From Dictyophora rubrovolvata (Eukaryota > Basidiomycota > Agaricomycetes > Phallales > Phallaceae): 64,000 nt of DNA. Shown here piece after piece: positions 47,239-58,202 of the stretch; the stretch's first letter is position 1; every line of letters starts with the position of its first letter. The DNA is taken from contig CP114117.1 of assembly GCA_029959195.1 (NCBI GenBank), positions 1,674,001-1,738,000 on the forward strand. Reading direction: 5' to 3'. The position numbers and the translations under genes were made by a program. The notes beneath the pieces are model-generated. The model was not told where the DNA came from. It searched no databases and saw nothing but the letters and a program-made list of their open reading frames with translations.

Positions 47239-49834
47239 ATGAGCACAATTAAAATGTGAGAAATCAACCATCTTCCTAATACAGTGTAATATTCATTTCT
47301 TTGAACAGTCTAGCCATCGGTTCGGTACTGGGCTCATTCGAAAGCCTATGTCAAAAAATCAAAGCCATCAACCAAAAACATGGGAAATTTGAGATGGTCC
47401 TCGCTACTGGCGATTTCTTCAGCCCACCAGATAACTCTCCAGAACAAACAAAAGAGCTAGACGCGCTGTTAAACGGCCAACTCGAAGGTAGTTCCCCCTC
47501 AGTCATGTTTACGGTCACATCTAAAGATATAATGTCATTAGTTCCCATTCAGATGTATATAACTCAAGGCCAGCATCCCATACCACCATCAGTCTTACAA
47601 AAGATAGAAGAACACGGTCAAATATGTAAAAATGTCATCTTCCTCGGTAAGGTCCCTTGTCCCTCTTTTACCCGTCAGTTTTAGCTAATGGTTTGGGAAA
47701 TAGGTAAATCTTCTGTCTTGACTACGTCGCATGGCTTCAAAATAGCCTGTCTCGGTGGCTCTTATGCACCTGAGAAGTTTTATGGAAAAACGAGCAATGC
47801 TGTAAGATTTGTTCATCGTTCATCGTCGAATTCCTCAATGTCTTCTCCTCAGGGATCGTTACAACAACAATACTTCACATCTTCAAATCTGAAACAACTA
47901 ATTCAACAAGTTTCTCCATCCTCCTCCGCCTCTTCTAACCCCAACTCTCTGGCTATTGCCAAGGCCTTCGCTTCTTTTCAATTCGTCGACATCCTTATGA
48001 CACACACTTGGCCTACGTCTATCGTCTCGGACACAACGACGCTACTAAACGACTCAGAACCGAATCTGGCACCACAATTGGATGATCTAGTTCGCAAAGC
48101 AAAACCACGTTATTATTTCTCCTCCAATGTTAGCACATTCTGGGAGAGAGAGCCATTTAACTGGATAGATGAAAGCAATCGCACAACGAGATTCATTAAT
48201 TTGGGATCCTTTGGGGGCCTACTCACCCCGCCGCAAGGAAGTAAAAAAGAGCGTGTAAGTCCAGCACCCTTTCAAATTATTTTGACAGTCTAAGCACTGA
48301 CCGCTTTCTCAGTGGTTTTATGCGTTTTCCATAGCTCCACCCGTGCCACCATCCGCTACACCTACGCCTCAGGCTTTACCACAGAATATTTCCCGCAATC
48401 CGTTCACCCAAGATGAACTTTCTTCTCATAAACGGACTCTCGGAACAGTTGCGGAACAAAGAGATGACCGTACTGATAAGCGGTTTAAAAAGGGCGGTAA
48501 AGTATTATATTGGTCAGATCTTCACGTTTCCGATTTTCTGAACTTTTTTTTCTTAATCAGCTGACGAGCGAACCAAAGAGAGCGAAACGCCTCCCGACAC
48601 ATATGTTTGTCGGATATGCAATATTGTATACATCTTCGTTTCTAGAAATGCCGGAGAATTAATGCGTTTCACAGCCTGGACACTATATTCGCGATTGCCC
48701 TCAAAAGAAAGCCTTGAATGAAATGGGTACCAAAAAACCACCAGAAGGATACGTGTGCAGAGCTTGTGCTAGCGATCAACATTATTTCAAAGACTGTCCT
48801 ATAGCTGCACAGAGTGGGCCGCGGGAACAAGATCATCGTGGTCCTAGACAACCGCTGAAAGAGATTCAACGTATGTTTTTGCTTTTTGGATTTCTAGCTC
48901 CGTTCCTATTTCCCCCCCCCCCTGTTTAGCGGACGAGTGCTGGTTTTGTTTATCAAATCCTAATCTAGCGTTCGTACTAATTATTTGTTCGCTTTTATAT
49001 CACACTTTACGGATCAATCGTTTTATCACACAGCAAGCATCTTCTTGTTGCGATCGGAAAAGAATGTTATGTTACTTTACCCAAGGGACAAATTCCACCT
49101 ACAAATTCGTCTGTCGATTCATCCATAGCAATCGTTCCGGGAGGAGGCCATGTCTTGATTGTGTAAGTCTTCTGATTGTGCAACTCTCCATTCATCTCAA
49201 AACAAAACATTTAGTCCAATATCTCACTTTCCTACCCTGTTGAGCATTCCGACGGACCTCGCACCTCCCATTTTGGCCGAGATCTCAGAGTGAGTCTGTG
49301 CCATCCAATAACTATGATATATGTCCCACAAAAGACTGGTTGATCAGGTTTCAGGCTTCCCTTAGATCATTCTATGCTATATATAATACAGTCCCAATAA
49401 CATTTGAAGTCTCACGACTCACTGCAAAAGGCGGGCATGCGCATATTCAAATAGTACCAATCCCTAAACGAATAAAAGTCAAGGAGATTGAAGGTGCTTT
49501 CGAACAAGCGGGGATAAAATGGGAGGAAGCGACAAGTGAGGATTTGAAAAATCCTGATTTTCCAAGCTATTTTCGCGTTGAACTCCCCAGCGGGAAGAAT
49601 CTGATTCATTATACAAGACCGGGCACTTCGTTTGATGTTCAGTTCGGGAGGTAAGTCTTGTTTCATTTTTAGTTTTACACGCTGAGTTTCCCAAACAGAC
49701 GAGTAATTGCAAATCTACTGGGAGTCCCTGACAGGGCCGACTGGAGAACATGCACCCAGTCCGAAGACGATGAACGAAATGACGCAGAAGCATTCAAAGA
49801 AGCATTTGCGGCTTTTGATCCCTCGAACTTCTAA
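47239..49834 (+). CDS. DRN1: CwfJ-domain lariat-debranching-associated protein (Drn1/CWF19L1)
   Basis: The start MSTIKILAIGSVLGSFESL spans a first intron. An N-terminal metallophosphatase-like domain (FEMVLATGDFFSP, MYITQGQHPIP, IACLGGSYAPEKFY, DILMTHTWPTSIV) is followed by two CCHC zinc knuckles (CRICNIPGHYIRDC and CRACASDQHYFKDC). The CwfJ_C1 HIT-like domain (CWFCLSNPNLAKHLLVAIGK, GGHVLIVPISHFPTL) and CwfJ_C2 (GGHAHIQIVPIPKR, FPSYFRVELPSGKN, RRVIANLLGVPDRADWRTC) complete it. Domain order matches CWF19L1/Drn1, which help Dbr1 turn over intron lariats. The zinc knuckles lie between the two halves, as in the fungal and animal proteins. Convergent with the aminotransferase gene, about 106 bp apart. 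Confidence 0.93.
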
Positions 49835-49940
49835 AGAATATCTTCTAAAAGGTAACAATAGGTGTCTAAAAATGGATCCATAATGAATCCTCATACAAAC
49901 TTGTAACAACTCAAAATAAATGAAAGTACATCTATAATAA

Positions 49941-52503
49941 TCAAACTTGTATTCCATTCTTATTCTCCAAACTCTTCTTGTCTGTAAACATTTTATGATA
50001 AGTATATGCCACCTCACTTTGTGATACTCGATGTACTTACAACTGTGGCCAAAATGACGCATGCCTTCATACTTCACTTTTTTAAGGACACGTTCAATAG
50101 CATCAAGACCCATGTCAAGATCATGCATCGGTGGACCGAATGATATCCTAACATAATGGTGACAGGGAGAACTGAATAAGTCACGTCGATGCGCAGGATT
50201 AATCTCGAAAAAGATTCCAGGGACGACTATTGTTTTCTCTTTCAAAAGTTCTTCGAAAAATGTCTGACCACTGCGTATCAGAATCCATTTTTTAATGCAA
50301 TGCTTAATAACTTACAAGGCCATTGTCCATCGGATGCGGTAAATGCTCCAGATTCAACCAGATATAAAAGGTGCTCGTTGGGGGGATCTCGACCCTCAAG
50401 CCCATCTCGTCTAATCGCTTCAGGACATGGTCGCGTTTCGCCTTGAAGTGTTTCTGCAAGGCGACCTGAAGATATTACGTATTACATTCAGCTCCAATTG
50501 TCGCTGTAGTGATATAGTACCTTTTCCTGTTTGACACGTTCATAATCGAGCAAGGGAATGGCGGCCAACTGCAGCCTGAATACAGATTAGTACGTTTTCC
50601 CGCTGACTAGAAATCCTTACGGATGATTAGCTCCCCCGTCAAGGAATGATCCTAGAGCCAGCTATCAGATAAACAATGGTCAGGATGAAAGAAATGCACA
50701 CCTGATTGTGAGAGAGCCGTTATCATGTTTTTGGGACCGATCACCCAGCATACACGCCAACCAGGGAGACGCCAGTTCTGAGTTAAGATCAATACGGGAT
50801 GAAAAAACTCACGACTTCTCGACTTACTTTGGTCAAGCCGTCGATAATAATGACCGAATCCTATGTCATCTCGTTGAATTAACTGGACATCAAACACAAA
50901 ATTAGGAACAAACTTGATTAACGTCTAGAGATACGAATGTGTCGATGAGTCGCATTGTCCGACAAGAAAGGTATGTAGTCAATACCTTCAATAAAAGCGG
51001 CTGAGGACAGAGATTGTCCATAATCCTCGTCATTTTCTGGGTAGATGTACCAAGAGTAGAATTCATCTAAAACCATACTTTCAGGGAGAAAGGTTTAGTG
51101 AAGTATCACATGGAAATTGAAACAAAGGTAGTTGTTACGTTGTTTTCTCTCTAGATAATGCAACAAGACTCTTCAGGTCCTCCCCCCTTTCAAATTTGTT
51201 AAACACACTTGCTGAATAGATATAGGATTTCATGAACCTACATTATGGCTTGACCTGTAGGATTTCGTGGATTACTTGCGACAATCACAGCCAAACCTTG
51301 GGTTCTGATATCCTTCTTCGTTTGCTCGATATTGAGTTTGTATTTGTCCTATCATGCAGCAATGTTAGGCGCACTACCTTTCTCATTGCTTGCAAAACAA
51401 TACCTCTGGAACAAGCCTAGGCTGGAGTAAGTATTTGAACTGGGGCTCTAGGATAAAGAACGGATTTCTTACGCCGTAGGGATGGGAACCAGACGTTTGA
51501 ATGCAGATCTGCGAGAATGAAAGGTTAGATAATGAAGACCGACGAGCGCATACACCTACAAAACTTGATCATAGGCAGTATAATCAGGTACGTGGTAGCT
51601 CTGGAATGGCAGGTATAAACTACCGATCGGGAAGTTGATAAATAATCATAATCACACAATAGACATCGCCAACGACGGCGGCAACGCGAGACAAGCCGCT
51701 TCTTCCACCGGGGACGACACAGACCTATCATGAATTCGTGTTGGAAGAAGAAAGGCACCAAAACACAGTGCATACATTCTCATAAGTGTATTGACTTGCT
51801 TTACCGACGCGGTAAGTTTGATTATATAGTTTAGCAATGGCTTCCCTTAAAGCTATGCAATGGTTGCAGGGTAAAGAAGGGGGTAAAAGAAGTACGACCA
51901 ATTATTAATAATCACCTTTGACGCCAGTTGTGGGGGCGTATTCTAGAGAATCTACAGGCAGTGGTACGGAAGTTGGCTTCTCAGGTGCTTCTGGGATTGG
52001 GCCAACTTCGGGGGCACCTTGGCCAAGGTTGGACCAAGAATGAGAATCTGCGTAGCTGAAGCCATTTGCAATAGCACGATCAGTGCAATAAATGACACCA
52101 GTTGAGCCTGAAAGATTAGAAAATGAGTGGAAGATGCCGAAACCCGAGAGAAAGAAAAGTATATACCTGGGTGTACAATTCCGGGCACGGTTTCCTCGTC
52201 CGGGTTGATGGTTTGAGGCAATATACCTCTGGCACTGTGGCCGGCTTGCGAACGGAATATCTGTAATAATGAGAGGAGAAAGTCAAGCTTAAATATGTGT
52301 GTGTGTGTGTGTGTGTGCGTATATGAAGTCGTACTTGATGAGCCTCTGAATCGTCCTCGGACTTGTAGTGCTTCATCGCATCTCTATAATAACTTAAGAA
52401 TACAAAAACAAACTGCAGCACTGGGAAAGAGCAGCAACCTGACAACGTCGCGGAAATGGTCGAGCGGGGTTCCAGAGCGGACTGGGCGTTCGTGTCTAGA
52501 CAT
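49941..52503 (-). CDS. PLP-dependent class I/II aminotransferase (large fungal form)
   Basis: Start MSRHERPVRSGTPLDHFRDV. About fifteen short exons then give ILPQTINPDEETVPGIVHPG, VDSLEYAPTTGVKALREAIA, KLYNQTYRVGK, VVPGGRSGLSRVAAVVGDVY, the Asn/Pro block (ASNPRNPTG), EFYSWYIYP, and the PLP-lysine block IIDGLTK joined to NWRLPGWRVCWVIGPKNMI. The C-domain reads VVPGIFFEINPAHRRDLFSS, CHHYVRISFGPPMHDLDMGL, with the substrate-carboxylate Arg in the HYVRIS block. The end GHSYKKSLENKNGIQV follows a last intron. Fold type I with the large-domain order of aspartate/aromatic/kynurenine aminotransferases; substrate not assignable. An intron after EAHQ holds a TG microsatellite. Confidence 0.88.
52295..52318. 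repeat. TG/GT dinucleotide microsatellite in an intron
   Basis: About eleven TG units inside an early intron of the aminotransferase gene (CA repeat on the coding strand). Confidence 0.9.
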
Positions 52504-52894
52504 GGGGTGGGTCATATTCGAAGGAGACAGTGGTTCACCGCAAAGGTGTTGTCAGGAAACGCTACAGACTCCGACAAAAGCCCATCATGATCAGAGACTA
52601 CTGGTTCGCTCAAGTGACATCATGGCTCCGGACAGGGACAGCGTGAGATTTTGAGAACATTTTGTGAACGTGTAGACATAGGTAGATATATATAGAGAGG
52701 GAGTATATAACTGTATATAACTGTATATAACCGCGTTGTTACGCACCATATGTATATATAGTACTTCCGTGTATTGAGTCGTGTACCTGCAGGTGCATTT
52801 GGCACTCGCATCGGGCGCTTGATGACAAAGCTCCTCACCCACAACCTCAACACCAGAGTAGACTGCTAGTCCTCTTGCGTGTAATCTGATTAGA
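52504..52894. other. Divergent intergenic region with 10-bp tandem repeat
   Basis: Separates the divergent aminotransferase and ARPC1 starts (391 bp). It contains three head-to-tail copies of TATATAACTG (52704-52733, last copy TATATAACCG), with a TATATATA box-like run just before. Confidence 0.7.
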
Positions 52895-54399
52895 ATGGCT
52901 GCTCCTGAAGTATACACCCTCGCCAGTGTCCCTGTAACAGCCTACTGTTTCAATGCCGATAAGCAGAGTAAATCTTGTTTTCTCTCGTTTTGTTTTTCCA
53001 TCTGCTCATTCCATCTGCTCTACAGATCTCGCCGTCTCGCTCAGCTCTAATGATGCTCAGATTCTGACTCGTTCTGGTAACGATTGGAAAGTATCCGATA
53101 CTCTCTCTGAGGTACCTTCTTTCTGTATTTTGCAATCATTGTATCGCTAAGAGCATCATCTAGCACGACAAGCTCATTACCTCAATCGACTGGGCTCCTA
53201 ATTCAAACAGAATTGTAACCGCATCCCAAGATCGTAATGCTTATGTTTGGCAGCACACACAAGACCCAGAAACAAGAAATTACATGTGGAAGCCTACTTT
53301 AGTAGCTGTTCGTATCAACAGAGCTGCTACTGCTGTTAGATGGAGTCCGAATGAGGACAAGTTTGCAGTGGCCAGCGGTTCCAGGTAAACGTTGCGTCTG
53401 TCCACGTCTTTCCTTCGTCCATGCTGACAATAAACCTTAGAACAGTCGCCATTTGTAATTATGACGAAGAAAATAATTGGTGGGTTTCAAAGCACATTAA
53501 AAAACCCATCCGCTCTACCGTCCTTGCAATCGATTGGCATCCGAACAATGTCCTATTGGCTGCTGGAAGTGCGGATATGAAGGCCCGTGTTTTTTCTGCA
53601 TATATTAAAGATGTTGATAAGAGGTAGCCGTTGAAACTATCCCTTTATCGATCCTCTAGTCCTCGGTGCTAACTGTTCCACAACAGACCCGCACCCACTG
53701 TTTGGGGCGAGAAGCTTCCCTTCAACACGCTGTGCGGAGAATATCACAGTCAAAATGGAGGCTGGGTCCATAGCGTAGGCTTCTCTCCTTCCGGAGATGT
53801 ATTGGCATTTGCCAGTACGTTGTCAAAAATTATATCAACTAATTCCCAGTTTCTTAACCGGTTCGTGTTTTCACAAAGGTCACGACTCGACAATTAGCAT
53901 TGTTTATCCCCAAGGACCAACGATTTTCACTGTTCGAACAACCTCCCTGCCATATGTGACTTTAACTTGGACAGCAGAAGATGCCTTGATAGCTGCTGGA
54001 CATGACTGCCAACCAGTTTCATTCCAAGGAAATCAGTCTGGATGGAAGGCAGTAGGCTCTCTGGACGATTTTTCCCTCAGCAAATCAGCTACCTCAACCC
54101 CAAGCCGTGGCGCAGCAGTCGGACGTCTTAACAGCACGGCATTTAACACATTCAGGGATGCGGACACCCGCGGAACGCGAAATGCACCTTCTGGGAGCAC
54201 CCTTGGTGGTGGAGGCAACGACACCGAGCTAACGACTATCCATCAAAATACGATCACTAATATCAGATCTTATGAATACAATAATGACGGTACGGTTTCA
54301 AAGGTGTCCACAGGAGGCGTTGATGGCAGACTGGTTATTTGGAGCGTATCGAATGTGGGTGCATTGGGATCTCGTCTCGGCGGAATGAAGCTGCGGTAA
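52895..54399 (+). CDS. ARC40: Arp2/3 complex subunit 1 (ARPC1, p41)
   Basis: Starts [20 protein letters not shown]; four introns. WD40 blades are clear: [163 protein letters not shown]. The [19 protein letters not shown] stretch is specific to ARPC1. A Ser/Thr-rich insert with [15 protein letters not shown], the helix that contacts the rest of the complex, precedes the last blade. The complex nucleates branched actin at endocytic patches. Complete length for the family. Confidence 0.95.
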
Positions 54400-54449
54400 T
54401 GATACATTATATATATATACCTATATGTATTTATGAATGCGAACGTAAT

Positions 54450-54900
54450 TCAGCGTGTAATTGTCTGTCCATAACGCTCGTCTTCGTATGAGTACTCGCC
54501 GTCGTCTTCGTCGTCTGCCGCTTGCTGTGCATCATTGATTGCGCCCCAAACAGAGGCTTTGAACTAACATGGAGATCAATCCTCTCCTCTCTCTTATCGA
54601 TGAATGTATATAACTTCTTACCAACGTCAAAACAAAACCAAACTTCTTCTCCAATTCTCTCAGCTTTCCAAGCATTGCTTGATCGGGAGCCTCGCTCAAT
54701 TCTCGCGTCATCGTCAGCAGCTAAGAGCATTGAATCGTTACGATGCGCGTCCAGATTGCGGTTTCGTTTTGACTTACTTGTTTCACTTGTTTTGCAAATT
54801 TTGCATATTCCCAAAGGACTTCCGCTTCCAGTTGTGTTAATTCAGGGTGTCCTTCGTAAGCATTTATTTCTATGCTCTGCTCGCTGTTTCCTGTCGACAT
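54450..54900 (-). CDS. DAD3: DASH/Dam1 complex subunit Dad3
   Basis: Three exons (54900-54778, 54720-54622, 54563-54450) give exactly 111 residues. MSTGNSEQSIEINAYEGHPE leads into LTQLEAEVLWEYAKFAKQVK, then LLTMTRELSEAPDQAMLGKL, RELEKKFGFVLTLFKASVW, and an acidic tail ending DERYGQTITR. The EGHPxLTxLExEVLWEYAK and LEKKFGxVLTLFKASVW blocks are the Dad3 signature. It is a subunit of the kinetochore ring that couples chromosomes to microtubule ends. The gene is easily missed because each exon is short. Convergent with ARPC1 (50 bp), divergent from the hydrolase (234 bp). Confidence 0.92.
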
Positions 54901-55134
54901 GTTGGAAAGTGTGTAACAACAACTTGAAGATGATGGAACAAATCCACGCGTCAGACGCTTTCAAGCCTCAGAACTGAACTTTTTTGTTTTTGCCAGTGCG
55001 TTCCCTGCCCAAGTCGTGAGAAAGACCTCGCGAGCCAAAAATATTACATCGGAGTCGCCGTTCGGACTCTTGTAGCACATACGGAAGAGAATGTCGAAAT
55101 GCGCTTTTCTCAATAGCACCACCACCCAGAAAAA

Positions 55135-56211
55135 ATGGTGTTCGAAAGTTTTACCCACCACTCGACATCTGTTTCTTCTAATGCCACTATTTCTGGCTAT
55201 TATCGATCTGGAAAAGATGTCGGCAAGCCTATTCTAGTCCTGTTACATGGCTATCCACAAAACAATCTCATGTGGTCGAGCTTTGTCACGGAGATACCTG
55301 AGGAATTCGGAATATACATTCCAGACCTGCCTGGGTACGTGCTCTTTCTTGACCAAACTCCCCATAGATCCATCCAAGTAACCATCTTATCTTATGAAAG
55401 CTACGGACACAGTACAAAAGAACCATCGACGGACTCATATGCGCACTCCAAACGGGAATTTGCCAAAGATATCTTAGAAGCCCTTGATAAAGTACTTAAC
55501 CAGAGCACACCCGCGAAAGTCATTCCATACGGCCACGACAGAGGGGGCCGCGTTGCGTACCGCCTTGCTCTGGACTATCCAACTCGTGTTCTCGGTATCG
55601 GTGTACTGGACATCGTACCAACTTCCTTCGTGTGGGGTCATATGAACTTGAGCAATAATCGCCATTCGGAGACCAAGTCAAGTTGGCATTGGGTTCGTGA
55701 TGAACTTTAAAGATTGTTCTTTTTTGCGAGTCTAAACTGTCCACTATAGGTCTTTCTTAGCTCACCCAGCCCTTATCCTGAAACTCTCATTTCGAGCAGC
55801 GCTCGATTCTTTTTCACAACCATTTTCAAGAAATGGACTAAACAGGAAGTTATTCCTCAGTGGGCCACGGACGGCATCGACCAATACCGCGACCCAGTAA
55901 ACGGAACTAGAAGAATTCAAGGAAGCTGTGAAGACTATCGAGCGGGGGCGACACACGACCTTGAATTTGACCTTCAAGATGGTCTTGACCCTTCGAATCC
56001 ATCCCCGGTATTCAAAATACCAATCCTTGCTTTATCTTCCATGCATCTTCGACGCCGCTTTGATGTCGACAAGATTTGGCAGAGTGTGGCTACGGAAGGC
56101 CTTGTCACAAGTGTCAAGATCGGTCGAGAGAGCACTGGTCATTTTCTGGTTAACGAAGCGCAGGAGGAGGTTGGAGATGTGACTAGAACTTGGTTGAAAG
56201 TACATTGGTGA
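55135..56211 (+). CDS. Alpha/beta hydrolase with Asp nucleophile (haloacetate dehalogenase / epoxide hydrolase-like)
   Basis: Starts MVFESFTHHSTSVSSNATIS. LVLLHGYPQNNLMW is the oxyanion/HG motif, IYIPDLPG joins YGHSTKEP after an intron, and the nucleophile elbow reads VIPYGHDRGGRVAYRLALDY, with Asp at the nucleophile position. VLDIVPTSFVW follows, then a cap region. The C-terminal part includes PILALSSMHLRRRFDVDKIW and the catalytic His in RESTGHFLVNEAQEEV, ending TWLKVHW. The HDRGG elbow separates it from Ser-type esterases. Cytosolic by appearance; substrate unknown. Internal splice sites between 55630 and 55930 were only roughly placed. It converges on the SDR gene with 92 bp between stops. 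Confidence 0.85.
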
Positions 56212-56303
56212 ATTCTATGGTTCAGTATGGACAATACATATGTACATCAATCACACTGTAAGTTGAAGTTTGTCTGAATATACATATACATATATACAAG
56301 TTG

Positions 56304-57756
56304 CTATATGGCAGAATAACCTCCGTCGACTCGAAGTTCTGATGCCGTTACAAACCGAGAAGCATCACTGGCAAGAAAGACCGCTGCTCCCTATAAAAAG
56401 AGTTAGGATTGACACTCAAAGTCAACGATTGCAGTCCAATTTCACCTTTAGCTCCTCTGGATTACCCATCTATAAATGTGTTCAAAGCTATAATCAACCA
56501 TATATAAGAATCATACATACCCTACCCATTGGTGTCATTGTCTCCCATTTTTCCTAAAAGCGAACATTAAAAGAAAAAAACAATTTAGGAGATACGGACT
56601 TACCTTAAGTGCTTCTTTACCGGTCAATATTTTCTTGGTGAGATCGGTCAGCATATAACCGGGGCTAATACACAAGAGTATAAGAAGAATATATGTCACC
56701 GTTTCCAAATGACAATGAAAGTACCTAATCGCGTTGACACGCACGCCCTCCTTCGCCCATTCGACACCCAAACTGGCTGCCATGTGCTTCACAGCAGCCT
56801 TGGAAGTATTATAAGGTGTCTGGGGCTAGAATACTCGTAGTTAACATCTGTTGTTCGCTTTAAACGAAAAGATTACCTGAGGATAATTAATTATCTGATA
56901 TATGGGATTGAAATTAATGGACCCGTCAAATTGAAGCAAACGATGATTGCACTACGAACACTAGCACTCATACTGGCGATCAAGATTATTGAACCACTCT
57001 TCTGCTTCAACATGTGTCGAGCGCTTTCACGTGCGGAATAAAAACAACCGTGGACGTTGATATCATAAAGTCTTTTCATACGATCTGCTGGATAACTGTA
57101 GCCATGAGTCAGTCGTTTCAAGTTCTACATAAACGTAAGTTACTGACTCAATGGCAGAGTAGTTCTCACAAATACCTAAAGGGTTCAGATCGAAAGTCAA
57201 TTTAAAAACATGCCAATCACTACTCACCGGCAGACGCAACAAGAGCATCTATACGGCCGAACTTGGCAATGATTTCGTCCGTTGCGCGTTGAACGGAGAG
57301 TTCATCCGCTACATCACATTCTACCCCAATCGCGGTTAGTTTATCTACGGCAGTCTCGCTTTCTAGTAATGGGCTGCAAGTCAACACAATACATCTTATA
57401 TGAGCTTAATGTCGACAAACCGTAGGTCGCTGTTAATTTCGAGGCTGCTGCGTCTGCATCCGCTTTGGCAAGATCAACCAAGGCAAGGGACGTACAACCA
57501 CTATTAAAATACCGAGTCACAAAGTCAACATGTATATGGATGTAGAAGGCACTTGCGCTTCTATGAAGCCTTGACTCATGACGTATCCTAGTCCTCGAGC
57601 TCCACCTGTTACAACACATACTTTGCCTTGCAGTGAGAATTCAGCTAAGGTTCTTCCCACATGTTTGACTCCGGTATTGGTTGTTGTTCCAATTGATCTT
57701 GCTGGAGTAAACAAAGAACGACGGGTGCGCAATCCTTGGCGGGAAGTTGCAAGCAT
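56304..57756 (-). CDS. Short-chain dehydrogenase/reductase with mitochondrial-like leader
   Basis: Leader MLATSRQGLRTRRSLFTPAR is rich in Arg/Ser and fits mitochondrial import. The Rossmann core starts FSLQGKVCVVTGGARGLGYV (TGxxxGLG cofactor motif). Then come IEASGCTSLALVDLAKADAD, GVECDVADELSVQRATDEII, RIDALVASAGI, RMKRLYDINVHGCFYSARES, SGSIILIASMSAS, the catalytic PYNTSKAAVKHMAASLGVEW, VNAISPGYMLTDLTKKILTG and DASRFVTASELRVDGGYSAI. The C-terminus RVDGGYSAI is complete. The sequence resembles fungal polyol dehydrogenases (D-arabinitol/mannitol type), but the substrate is unproven. Introns number about six. Confidence 0.88.
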
Positions 57757-58202
57757 TGTGAAGAGGGTGTCCCACTGCTACACCGGCGAGCCGGTCGTTC
57801 AAGTTAGCAACTACAGAAATACGTACAAACCATCAAACCGTTTAGCATCGAAACCAATCAAATCGAGCATAATTTTGCCGGCATTTGTACTTGTTGTGAC
57901 ACACTTTTATAATTGGATGCAATGAGAAATCAAGTCGTACATCCTTCCCTACGGAAATTTACGTAGATGACAACTGGCTATTTTAGCAGGCATGTACATT
58001 AATGAGGGTATAAAGGAAATCAACAAGAGTGAATGGGTAAAATAGGGTAGAGGTAATAAAAAGTATAACAAAAGGAAAGGATATAAGGAAGACGAAGAAG
58101 AATGTCGTGTGCAGAAATTACAACCAGGTAACTGGTATAAAAAAAACGTACCAATAATATCTCAGATATCTAGGAAGCAATAACGAATCTCGGGTGAAAA
58201 TA
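57757..58202. other. Intergenic, SDR promoter side
   Basis: Between the SDR start and the kinesin stop, both minus strand. A/G-rich around 58020-58110. No gene seen. Confidence 0.5.
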
